Assembly (NCBI RefSeq): GCF_026230105.1
Contig: NC_079480.1
Location: 18,022,488 to 18,086,487 of the forward strand
Reading direction: 5' to 3'
Length of the DNA stretch: 64,000 bases
Origin: Diorhabda sublineata
Lineage: Eukaryota; Arthropoda; Insecta; Coleoptera; Chrysomelidae
In this document: positions 12,111 to 21,597 of the stretch, piece by piece
How positions within the stretch are numbered: position 1 is the first letter of the stretch
Layout: every line of letters begins with the position of its first letter
The notes under the pieces: generated by a model
What the model was told of the DNA's origin: nothing
Database searches by the model: none
What the model saw: only the letters and a program-made list of their open reading frames with translations
Made by a program: the position numbers and the translations under genes

Positions 12111-12422
12111 TACAAGTAGACTTGGAATATTTGGAACCTTTGGTGACAATACTTAAACACACTGTTTAAACTACCACCATATCAGCATTTACCATTCCAC
12201 TTTCCTGACGCCCGTTTCTATAACCAAGTTATCGTCTTCAGACTGTGTACCTTCATGTTTACTACAAGAAGTAATTTTCTATATATTATAATTTTTATGT
12301 CAGTCGTTTTGTAGGTTTCATCAAAATTTCTTCAAATTGAGCTATTTTGATAAGCTCAGATTGAAACTATTAAATTTTCTCTGAGCCAATTAATTTGAAA
12401 ATCATCTGTTCAACTTTTCCAG

Positions 12423-12589
12423 TTTATAGATTCTACGTATAGTATGCTGTTCTTGCACGGAGATATAGCTACAGATACTTTTCTATTGATTGGAGGTACT
12501 TTGGTTACTCATTCGTTTTTTAGAAGAGAAAAATTTCAGAAAATGAGGAAATTTGATCTTTTCAAACATTATCTTCATAGATATATTCG
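12423..12589 (+). CDS. nrf-6-like gene copy 1, acyltransferase-3 exon
   Basis: The exon begins FIDSTYSMLFLHGDIATDTF and continues LLIGGTLVTHSFFRRE with an amphipathic KFDLFKHYLHRYIR end. The 'G--A-DTFL-IGG---' stretch is the standard nrf-6 segment containing a transmembrane helix, and the final 'YLHRYIR' is the conserved 'Y-HRY-R-TP' block completed by the next exon. It ends with two bases (CG) that join an A at 14221 to make the arginine. Confidence 0.85.
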
Positions 12590-12749
12590 GTGAGTGAATA
12601 AAGGACCATAAAAAACTATTAAGTTGTATTTAAACTTAGTACTTGAAAGTGGGTAGTTATATTTTTTTGATGAACGATTTGACTGCAGCATATATTTTTT
12701 GAATTTCTACTAGGTTTGTTCCAGCAGACTGTATGCAGTAATAAGCGAT

Positions 12750-13075
12750 TACGACCAGAGCAGAGCATAACATAACATAAGTGGCTTTTAAGAACTACTG
12801 AAATACTATAGCTGAGATCAAATGAAATAAGGAAGATATCTTACATCCAGGATGTATTGGGATAGACGAGAAATCGGCGAAGAGAATGGAGAGACCACGT
12901 GGACAGAATGTCAGATGATAGGTTGTAAAAGATTACAAAGGAAGAAAAACCGAATACATTCTGACCACCTACAAAATGGGATGAAAGCTAGTCTCCATAT
13001 GCCCAGATGCAGCTGGAAAATCATTGATACAAAAACAGGACTAACTCCTAACGTGCGATAAAGAAGAAGAAGACT
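12750..13075 (+). mobile_element. LINE 3' end with purine-rich tail
   Basis: In shifted frames the + strand reads RRREWRDHVDRMSDDRL, then KPNTF and PPTKW, a tail seen in many arthropod non-LTR elements ('W-DHV-RM---R--K---', then a basic proline-rich stretch), ending in 'aaagaagaagaag' at about 13060-13073, which looks like the element's 3' repeat tail. It is a short 5'-truncated insertion in an nrf intron. Confidence 0.55.
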
Positions 13076-13079
13076 ATTT

Positions 13080-14215
13080 GCAATTACTTGATTTTTCGCG
13101 ATATGAAAATTGCGTTTCAACTGTATTAAGTTCAAATAATGGAAAACAGGATTACCTTCCAACAACTTCTTCAGTAGTAATTCAAAAAATATTCTAAACA
13201 AATTTTGGAACATACGAATATGGATATTCCAGATCATGATCTGATGGTTGTATAATATTTTTATGATGGACATATATTATTTAGCCGATGGTGAAGATGG
13301 AAGTGAATGACCCAGTGAAATAATAGAAGGGTTTCTTATTTTTTTTAACTGTGCTAAAGATGGAAACAGTAATTGTTAGGTGTTAATATATGATAGTCGT
13401 GCGTAGTGCAGCAAGCAAAGCTGGAAATTTGATCACAGCATACTGCTGGAAGAATCCTTCTATTACCTCACCTCTGTTACAAACTCAATAATTTCGAAAC
13501 AAAACGTGGAAAAAGAATCCACAAAGCAAACGACGTGACATATCTGACGTATATTGAATGAAATAACATTCAAAGCTCATGATGCCGATGATCATTTTGT
13601 TGATTTTAGTATCTCTGTTAACTCGCCAATGCAAGGAGACCAACATAATAGATCAACCGGTTTCATTATATTTGGATCTCATCAGGATAGTGTTGGGTAC
13701 AGTTCATATAACAAAAGATGACATTTTCTTCAGTATTGATTCCTATACAGAACTATAAGTACTAGGTGATGATAAAGTAGAGCACAAAATTCATGGAACG
13801 TACAATAATCACAGTTCAAAAAAACTGTAAACATACCTCAAACAATTCATTTAATTACGCATCTTCCGACAAAAAATAGTGTATAGATGCTTCGTGCCTT
13901 TCAATTTCGGTTTCTGAGCTCGAAGCTTATATAGCTGACTTGAACAGCCAACTAAATAACTATTAAAGGATGATGAGAGAGGTCGCATCTTCATATGAAC
14001 TGCCTTTCGAAAAGTTGCTTCAGGCAATAATTGTATACGTATAAAGAAGTTTGAGAGATGCTAATAACCTTGAAATTTTTAAGATATGTATAGATAGGTT
14101 ACAGCTCCAAATGAAAAACGCCATGTATAAATTTTCAAATCAAAGACCAAATATTATATTGAAAAAATTTCAAAGTTTTATTCGAATGTTTTAGCTCTTA
14201 ATTTACTCCTGGAAT
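13080..14215. other. intron, nothing recognised
   Basis: No gene, RNA or repeat family is recognised between the LINE tail and the next nrf exon. Confidence 0.4.
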
Positions 14216-14220
14216 TTCAG

Positions 14221-14389
14221 ATTGACTCCATTATTAGCACTCGTAGTTTTATTTGATACTACTTTGATTAGATACTTAAGTTCTGGACCTAAATGGGATA
14301 CTATTAATGAGATTTTGGTAAAACCGTGTAAAACTCATTGGTGGGAAACTTTACTTCACATTCAGAATAAAATGAATCATGGAAGTATG
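14221..14389 (+). CDS. nrf-6-like gene copy 1, acyltransferase-3 exon
   Basis: The exon begins with a base completing arginine, then LTPLLALVVLFDTTLIRYLS, a transmembrane helix following the 'HRY-RLTP' motif. A luminal loop follows, with GPKWDTI, CKTHWWETLLHIQN and MNHGSM. The 'C----WW---L---N' block is diagnostic of nrf-6 proteins. Acceptor ATTTCAG and donor ATG|gtaagt fit; the exon ends in phase 0, which matches the exon at 20265. Confidence 0.85.
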
Positions 14390-15462
14390 GTAAGTACAAT
14401 TTTGTTGTGATTTTATGAGGCGAAAGTTTTTGTTAAAAAATATCTTAATAACTCGAAGAATCCATTATCATATATTTATTAAGTGAATTTCATGGATGGA
14501 CATTTTGAATCAAGCTTCTGAAAGACGTCTACGTATCTGTACCACACCCTGGAAAAGAACTGAAGCTATTGTAATCTGAGTTTCTCAGTGACTCATAAAT
14601 AGATAAGTCATGAACAGTGATAAACAATTGTCTATAGCTTCTCCATTTCCATCATGCTATTGGAAATAGTTTCATCAACACATCCTCACATTCTGCTTCT
14701 ATTTTATCTTCAAAAATTATAAGAGCTAAAGGAATCTCCAAAAATATTTGAAGAATCAGAGAATATTGAACAGTTTCTTCCTTCAGATATTTTAGTAAAT
14801 AAAAATCGACGTCCGAATATTCCGTAGCACGAATAAATAATCGTTAATATTGCTACAGTGAATTCCCTGAAAGAAAATAAAATACGTTTTCCCAACAGTT
14901 TAATTTCAGGCAAACAAATATTTACACGGTTTTTGAAAGACTTGACTGTACATGGAGTCTTTCAGGGCAAGGGCTGAATTTTAATTATTTGCAATACAGC
15001 AATCATAAATATTTATTTCTTCTTCTGTATATCTATGTAAACCCATTCTAGCTTGTACGTCAAATTTCTCTTAGTTTTTAAACAAAAATTAAAACTGTGA
15101 CTAATTCTGTGATTTACACTGCCAATATTTTGTGCCAACCTCATATTTTTTGTTTTTGTATAAAGGAATTTTGAGCCTCAACGATTTCAAGTCGTATATT
15201 ACCAGAACAATAGGAATCCATTGGATACCTATATGATATTTGATAAGTTTTTTTTTCTTTAGCATGGTTTTCAAATAATCTGACTTTCCTATTCCTAATA
15301 AGAATATTTGTTTAAGAGTACGATGTTTTCAAAGCTTTTTGCTTCTGATGAACACTTTCTATTAAGTTTTTTTCAAAAATACGAAGCCCAATGTCAATTA
15401 CTCTCAATATAGAATGAACGAAAACATTATAGAAAGTTAAGAAGTAATTTCACAAACATTAT

Positions 15463-15757
15463 ATACAGAGTGAGTTTTATGTATGGAACACCTAAATTGT
15501 CTCGGAAACGCAATGTACGATATCTTTATATTTTTCGCTTTCCGAAATCCTTAAGAAATATTTATTATCTAACATAAAGGGTTTTCCATTAAATATTCCA
15601 AAGTTGTTGTCGATACTGAAGAATTGGGACACTACAAATAATCCAAAAGTCTATAATCTACTTCAAATACAAAGAACTTTTTTGATTGAAATAGTTTTAT
15701 AACTCTCACGGGTTTTGAGAAAAGTATATGGGTCACCTTATGTTTGACATCCTATAT
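15463..15757. mobile_element. MITE-like repeat with inverted ends
   Basis: The segment starts TATATACAGAGTGAGTTTTATG and ends, read on the other strand, TATATATAGGATGTCAAACATAAG. These imperfect inverted ends with a 'TATACAGGGTGTC'-like core recall short non-autonomous elements that are abundant in insects. The inside has no coding capacity. The LINE that follows inserted directly at its right edge. Confidence 0.45.
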
Positions 15758-15852
15758 ATAATACTGATTTTTTTTATTACAAAATTCGCATCAACCGTAT
15801 ACTGATTATTAGCGATTTAGTAAAGATTAAGTATTTAATCTATGAATAATTG

Positions 15853-16690
15853 TTAAATTAATTTCATGATAGAGATCTGTTTAAGGTAATTTTTAAGGTA
15901 AGTAATGTTGTATTTTGGTCCTAAAATTTCACGTATTGTTCCGAGTGGTAGATTTGATGATGATCTTTCTGAGTTAAGAGATGGACATTTTGCGATTATG
16001 TGTTTTATAGTTAATTTGCAATTGCAGTTGCTACATTTTGGTTCGGCTTTCGCATCAAATAGGTAGCTGTGCGTCAGTCGCGTATGGCCTAGACGCAGAC
16101 GTGTTAGAAGAACTTCATCTCTGCGATTTTTCGGTAGTATTGACCATGGTTTTATTGAGTCTTTCACTTCACGAAGTTTGTGTGTGGATGTTGACCATTT
16201 GATCTCCCATTCATTAAACACTTTACGCTTTAAGATTGTTTTAATATCGGTAGTAGTTAAAAAGTTCACGCACTCCGCACTATCACTAATTACAGCTTCC
16301 TTAGCCGTCAGGTCTGCCTCTTCGTTTCTTTTTATTCCAATGTGTGAGGGGATCCAACAGAATACTATTTTTTTGTTGTTGTCTTGTATGTATTTCAGTT
16401 TTTGCTTGATTTTGATTACTAATGGATTTGTGGTGTGAATTTTTTGAAGACTTTGGATTGAGCTAAGAGAGTCTGTGAGTATGACATGATTAGGCTCGTT
16501 TGATGAAGCGGCGAAGTGGATAGCTCGATATATTGCGTATAATTCAGCAGTGAAAGTGGATAGGGTTTGAGGAGCTTTTATCATATATTTGGAGGTTGGT
16601 GTGATGATTGCGATCCCCGTACCGTCTTGAGATGTTGATGCGTCTGTGTAAATATGTACAAAGTTTTTGTACTCATTGAGCATGTTATTT
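15853..16690 (-). pseudogene. LINE ORF2, RNase H part
   Basis: The frame from 16683 encodes a ribonuclease H domain that removes the RNA strand after target-primed reverse transcription. VHIYTDASTSQDGTGIAI holds the first aspartate, STFTAELYAIYRAI the glutamate, VILTDSLSSIQSL the second aspartate, and WIPSHIGIKRNEEADLTAKE the histidine-aspartate end. A cysteine-rich tail follows, with CSNCNCKLTIKHIIAKCP. The domain is intact and open, but it is separated from the upstream RT frame by a frameshift near 16840. RNase H in ORF2 places the element in the I, LOA or R1-like groups. Confidence 0.8.
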
Positions 16691-16835
16691 AAGTGTCCTT
16701 CGATTAGCTTATGGTTGGTGTGGTGTTTGTCGAAAGAGGTGAGATGGGTACTGAATTTTGTGCTTCCTATTGTCCATGGTGGAGTTTGAGAAGATTCGAT
16801 AGGAAGGTATTCAGGAATAAAGAAATTTAATTTGC

Positions 16836-17796
16836 TTAGATATGATCGAATTCTAGCATAGAAAGGTTTGGGGGTTTATTTAAAAATAGATTTGGGAATT
16901 TCTTGGAGAAGCAGTTTTGGAGGGTCGGATTGGAAGGATTGGATTTTACTTTGGCTGCATATGTAAGGCTCAAATATATTCTTTTGTCTCCCAAGGATGG
17001 TTCCCCTGATTCGCAGTACAGACTTTCCACTGGTGTTGTTTTGAATGCACCTGTTATCAAACGTAAGGATGAGTTGTGAAAGCTGTCGAGTTTTTTCAGT
17101 AGCAATTTGTTTGCTGTTGAATACACAATTGATCCATAATCCAGTTTTGATCGAATAAGTGTTCGGTATAATGTTAGTAATGTTTGTCGATCTGCACCCC
17201 ATTCTTTGTTCGTTAGCGTTTTCAGTAAGTTCAGTCGTTTGTTGCAAGCTAGGAGAAGGTTTCTAATATGGTAGTTCCAGCTTAGTGTGTGGTCGAATAG
17301 TATTCCGAGAAATTTTATTGTTGTTTCCATTTTTATGTCTTCATTATAAAGTTTTAGTACCGGTATGTTTGGTATGTTCTTTTGTCTTGAGAAAAGAATA
17401 TAGCGAGTCTTTGTAAATGAAAAATTAATACCAGTTTTTTGTGACCACAGTTCTAAGTTACGGATAAAAGCCTGACTTTGTGAGAAGAGGTTTTTAATAT
17501 TATTTCCTTTACAGTAAACAACTAAGTCATCTGCATATAGTCGAGCTTTTACTGGTAACTTTAAGTTTTTCAGGATGTCGTTGATTGCGATGATAAATAG
17601 TGTGGGACTTATGATTGATCCTTGGGGTACACCATTATTAAAATATGTTTTTTCGGAGGTGGTGCCGTTGGTTTTAACTTTAAATTTTCGATAAAATCCA
17701 GGCAGTGACCATGTATGTTGAATTCGTATAATGTTTTTATGATGTAATCATGCCTTCAGTGTCCAAAGCTCGGTTAATGTCAAAGAAAAAGCTAGA
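16836..17796 (-). pseudogene. LINE ORF2, reverse transcriptase part (N-terminus deleted)
   Basis: Motif A is seen as FFFDINRALDT at about 17790-17755. After a frameshift come motif B, GVPQGSIISPTLF, and motif C, ARLYADDLVVYC, with the YADD catalytic pair. A long thumb follows: FLGILFDHTLSWNYHI, LLTLYRTLIRSKLDYGS and SSLRLITGAFKTTP. The fingers motifs that should precede motif A are absent: the endonuclease ends at about 17805 and motif A follows within a few bases. So around 150 codons are missing and the polymerase is inactive. Confidence 0.75.
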
Positions 17797-17804
17797 CAGA
17801 TGTT

Positions 17805-18680
17805 TCACCACGGCACAGGATTCCGTCGTTTCAGACGTGTAGTTCTTCCGATTGATATGTTTGCTGCTCGCTGAACAATACTGATAAGGTTTTCTAAAGC
17901 TTCGTCTATATCTGTTATAATTGTGTAAGTTGTCAAACTTTCTGAGATAATTGTTTTGAAAAGAGCCCAGTCTGCTTTTTTTAAGTTCCATTTTGGATAT
18001 AAGTCGTGATTGTGATTTGGTTTTCTATTGTTATGAATGACGATTGGATAGTGGTCACTGTTGTAGGTATAGTCCAGCCGATCCCAGGAAAGAGCTGGAG
18101 TCAAAGTTGGGTCACAGATAGTGAGGTCAATACATGAACCCTGTCCTGATTGTATGTCAAATCTAGTTGGCTTCCCATCATTTAAGATGGAGAGATTTGC
18201 GTCATCAAGAGTATCTCCTAGTAAGCGACCTTTGTGGTTTATTGATGTTGATCCCCACAAGGTGTTATGGGCATTGAAGTCTACGACTATTATTCTAGGT
18301 TGAGGAATTTGTTTCAATAATTCATTTAATTCTCTAACATCTACTTGATATGCTGGAGGGATGTATAGATTGCATATATTTACTTTTGGATTAGTGTGTA
18401 GTTCGATAGCTACGGCTTCAAGGTTTGTAAGGATCGTGATTTCTGCAGCGTGGAGAGATTTTTCCACAAATATTGCTACCCTTCCGCTAGCTATTTCAGC
18501 ATTTATTCGGTTCTTGTAGAAGCTGTTAAATTGCCTGAGCGATTCGTTGTTATTGTATTTGAAATTGGTTTCTTGAAGACAAATAACTTCGCATTTCTGT
18601 TTGGATAGGATGGTTTGCAACATTGGTAAGTTGTTATAAAAGCCATTAATATTCCATTGTAGTATAGATGTAAAGTCCAT
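17805..18680 (-). pseudogene. LINE ORF2, AP-type endonuclease part
   Basis: The frame starts MDFTSILQWNINGFYNN and shows endonuclease/exonuclease/phosphatase-fold motifs in order: the WNINGF asparagine block, EVICLQETNFKYN with the catalytic glutamate, VCNLYIPPAYQ-like VNICNLYIPPAY, IIVVDFNAHNTLWGS (here VDFN where GDFN is usual), GSCIDLTICDP, and NSDHYPIVI, the closing S-DHYP histidine block. It nicks the target DNA to prime reverse transcription. The domain is full length and open up to the deletion that removes the beginning of the RT. Confidence 0.8.
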
Positions 18681-18723
18681 GAGAATACGGGGAGAAAAAT
18701 ATTAAAGTAAATTATTGGTTCAG

Positions 18724-19893
18724 TTAGTTAATATTTGTTTGAGATGATTCACTTTCTGTTTCTGAGAGGTCCGTTTCTGGTATGTTCAATTGTAGGTGAG
18801 AAAACAGTTTCTTCTTGAGTTTAGTGCATCTGCTGTGCTCAAAGAAAGGGTACATTTTTGTTAGCATGTCTATTAATCCAGTAAAATCATTTGTGTAGTT
18901 CTTTATTATACTAATTGGATCAGATGAGCCGTAGACATTTTCAAAAAGGTCAGATATCTGGTTGAGGTCCAATATGAAAGGAGGATTCTGTTCTGAAATG
19001 ACTTTTCTAATTGGTTCCATGAGAATTTCTGTAGAGATATCTGGTTTATTTTTAGGCTTTTTACTTGGCCTATTTGGTTTGGGGAAAGACGGTTTCTTAG
19101 GGTTCTCTGCTTTAATTCCTTCTATTTGAGGGGGAGGCGTAATTATTTGCTCGTAGTTGCGTTTGGTGCTGTTTTGCGGAATTTCTTTTATGTTTATGGG
19201 GGGTACATTCTGGGAGTGAGATGTTATAGGGGTTTCTGATGGGATCTTGGTGTGTGCTTGTGGAGTATTGGCTTCGGTATTTTGGGGCTGCTGGGAAGGT
19301 TGGGTGGGGTTTTGTGGTAGTTCAGCTATTTGGGGTTGTTCATAAGTTTGTGATTGGGAGTTTTTACAGTTTGCTGCAGTATGACCTGATTTTTTACATG
19401 TAAAACATAGTAGACGGTCTTGGGATAGGTAAATTCTGTAGCTGGTGTTCTCGTGTGTAATCATTAGACAGTCGGGTATTTGGATTGTGGATGGTGAAAT
19501 AAAGATTTGTCTTCTGAAGCTGTAGATGTGGTTATATTCCGGAATTGTGGAGCTAATTTTGAGGAAAGACATTGGTGAGAGTGTATTGAGACCTATTTTG
19601 TTAAGTTCATCGATTAGAACTGAGTGTGGTATGGTGGGGCATACATTTGAGAGTATCAATCTTTCGGAAGGTGTTATAAGCTTTCGGGCTTGGATCGAAG
19701 TGTTGTTGATAATGATCAGCCCTTTATGAAAGGTCATGAAGCGGTCTACAATATCTTCATTTGCGAGGTACATGCATATTCTATTGTTTGTAGGAAATTG
19801 TGGTTGACTAAGTATAGATGAGTATGTTTTTGTAGGGTTTATATTCTGAGAGCTTCTGTAGTCAGAAGTCCCAACATTTGTATTTTGCATCAT
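18724..19893 (-). CDS. LINE ORF1, gag-like nucleic-acid-binding protein
   Basis: The frame is open for about 390 codons from the tandem ATG at 19893/19890; the frame extends further upstream without another ATG. It contains one CCHC zinc knuckle, CFTCKKSGHTAANC, at about residues 170-185. Before it is a region with LILSNVCPTIPHSVLIDEL, like the RRM-type fold of jockey/I ORF1 proteins. A long proline- and glutamine-rich linker follows the knuckle, then a basic KPNRPSKKPKNKP stretch and a C-terminal helical part. Such proteins coat the element RNA and act as chaperones. Unlike ORF2 it is intact. Confidence 0.75.
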   Translation of the reverse strand: MMQNTNVGTSDYRSSQNINPTKTYSSILSQPQFPTNNRICMYLANEDIVDRFMTFHKGLIIINNTSIQARKLITPSERLILSNVCPTIPHSVLIDELNKIGLNTLSPMSFLKISSTIPEYNHIYSFRRQIFISPSTIQIPDCLMITHENTSYRIYLSQDRLLCFTCKKSGHTAANCKNSQSQTYEQPQIAELPQNPTQPSQQPQNTEANTPQAHTKIPSETPITSHSQNVPPINIKEIPQNSTKRNYEQIITPPPQIEGIKAENPKKPSFPKPNRPSKKPKNKPDISTEILMEPIRKVISEQNPPFILDLNQISDLFENVYGSSDPISIIKNYTNDFTGLIDMLTKMYPFFEHSRCTKLKKKLFSHLQLNIPETDLSETESESSQTNIN

Positions 19894-20264
19894 TAATTTT
19901 AGAAATATTTCCGTTTTGATTCTAGAGTGCGGACCTGTTTTGGCACAGGCCACTTCATATCAAGTTGATAAGAGCTGGTTTTTTTTGTGAATTCTTCTTC
20001 CAAACCGGTGCGGTGTAAAATTGAAAGCGCAGTGTGTAACAAATGCACTGTTTTAGTATGAATGTATGAGATTCTACTTACAGTAATGTCTCTGAGTTAA
20101 GAACACTTCTAAACGATTCTATCTATAGTTTCATAGATTTTAGGACTATGATAACTATCGAAAAAGAGTTATTTTTATAGGAACTGACACTTTCACTGTT
20201 AACTTTACGGTTGCCAGAGCCGGACCCCAATATATACTGATTTTTGATTAATCAACTTTTTCAG

Positions 20265-20461
20265 TGTGTTAGTCATTCCTGGTATGTTGATGTGGATATG
20301 CAACTATACATTTTATCACCCTTTATATTCTGGTTACTGAAATTTAACAAAAAACTTGGTATCACTGCGTTAATTTTTGCTACTTTTGCTTCGATTACCT
20401 TTAGTTTCTATAGAGGATATATACGCGAGATGTGCGCACAACCAGATGACGATAAAGAGAG
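20265..20461 (+). CDS. nrf-6-like gene copy 1, acyltransferase-3 exon
   Basis: The exon starts CVSHSWYVDVDMQLYILSPF, the hallmark nrf-6 'C--HSWYL--DMQ-Y---P' block, and continues with two hydrophobic segments (FIFWLL and ITALIFATFASITFSF). It ends in a loop with CAQPDDDKER. The last codon is split AG|G with the next exon. The homologous exon of copy 2 is at 50649-50848 and is one codon longer. The acceptor lies only about 33 bp from the antisense LINE, yet TTTTTCAG and a branch-like TTAATC remain. Confidence 0.85.
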
Positions 20462-20519
20462 GTATTTATTATTTTTAAGCTTTCCGTAATATCAAAAATT
20501 TGTAATTATTACATTCCAG

Positions 20520-20646
20520 GTCTTATTACTCTTATTTCACTGGATATTATGTACAAACTGAAACTAGAGCTGCAACCTGGCTCTTGGGAACAATTCTTGG
20601 ATATTTCTTAGCTCATGATAAATACACCGAAATGAAAATACCTAAG
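20520..20646 (+). CDS. nrf-6-like gene copy 1, acyltransferase-3 exon
   Basis: The exon reads SYYSYFTGYYVQTETRAATW, then LLGTILGYFLAHDKYTE and a MKIPK end. 'Y-YV-T-TRA--WL-G---GY' is a conserved nrf-6 block in which an arginine sits at the membrane face before a helix. The preceding intron is just 58 bp. The exon is 127 bp and keeps frame to the exon at 31708; the equivalent exon of copy 2 is 122 bp and frameshifted. Confidence 0.85.
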
Positions 20647-20772
20647 GTACGTTTCAATTGTCAAACAAGTAACTAACTATTCAAGAAACTCTATTTGATT
20701 GTTACTTTATGGTGATTAAATTAATACTGCTGTATCTTTGTTAAAATTAATCTTTAAAATAATTTTTTATTA

Positions 20773-20963
20773 TGTTAAAATAAGTCGAAAACGTGGCAAC
20801 ACCGCCCAACATAAAGTTTTTTCTATTTTTTGTATTAATTAGAAATGTGTGGTTGATATATCGCCATTAAAACCCAACTAACACATGTTTTAATATTATT
20901 AATAAATAATACAGTCCACACATCAACAATTAGTTTATTTGAACCAGCAAAGAATTTTAAACA
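20773..20963 (+). repeat. 5' LTR of BEL element 1
   Basis: The last 120 bp match the 3' LTR apart from two substitutions. The first 70 bp contain 66 bp (about 20778-20843) that are absent from the 3' LTR, so one of the two LTRs carries an indel, or the 5' boundary is not the true one. Confidence 0.6.
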
Positions 20964-21597
20964 TTTTGGTCTTCGATCCAGATAAATATAAGATAGAAAA
21001 ATATCTAAGCAGTGTAAAAACTATCTGGAATTTAACAACAATCGATTGTGTCCAGTGGCCCAGAGAAGTGGCGAAGAAAAATATCGAGCGAAGTAACAAG
21101 CGATAGTGACTAACTGACTGAACGACTACAATTCAGGTACTTTTTCCATACAATTCCTATTTTATTCTATTTTTTCCTTTATCTTAGGATCATTTGTTCT
21201 ATTTAATCAGAAAATGGTCGAAACTCTTCAATAAACTATTGAAAATTGATTCAATTATTTCAATAAAAATGTGTTAAGACAATTTTAGCGGTATTTTACA
21301 TCGCAACAAGATATGCGACGTATTTTTTTTTACAATTTTCAATTGAGCAGTTTATAATAATACAATTTATTTTCTATTCAGTCTAGGCAATTTATAATAC
21401 AATTTCATTAGTTTGATTTATAAAAATCACATGCATTATTTTAAAAGATACAAATTACTACTTTACTTACAATTTTAAGCCTAGTAAGAAGGTACAATCA
21501 ATGTTAAGCAATTGAAGTAGCTATTTCATCACAATTAAGGTGCAATTTTCTGTCGTAGGTTATTTTTTGATAATAAATTACAATTTAAACTGCAATA

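Larger units (their letters stand above)
15769..20231 (-). mobile_element. I/jockey-type LINE with ORF1 and ORF2
   Basis: This non-LTR retrotransposon is on the - strand and nearly complete: a 5' leader (20231-19894), ORF1 with a zinc knuckle, and ORF2 with endonuclease, reverse transcriptase and RNase H, then a short 3' tail ending TAATAAAAAAAA at about 15770. Both sides carry a similar short sequence: ATACTGATTTT occurs at about 15761 and at 20234, consistent with a target-site duplication. ORF2 has an internal deletion between endonuclease and RT motif A plus frameshifts, so the copy cannot move by itself. It sits in an nrf intron, antisense to the gene, with its 5' end about 33 bp before the splice acceptor at 20265. 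Confidence 0.8.

Noticed and set aside
17797..18100. 84-codon frame overlapping the LINE endonuclease
   Set aside because: Mostly the shadow of the endonuclease frame; only its last residues (FFFDINRALDT) are real and are assigned to RT motif A.
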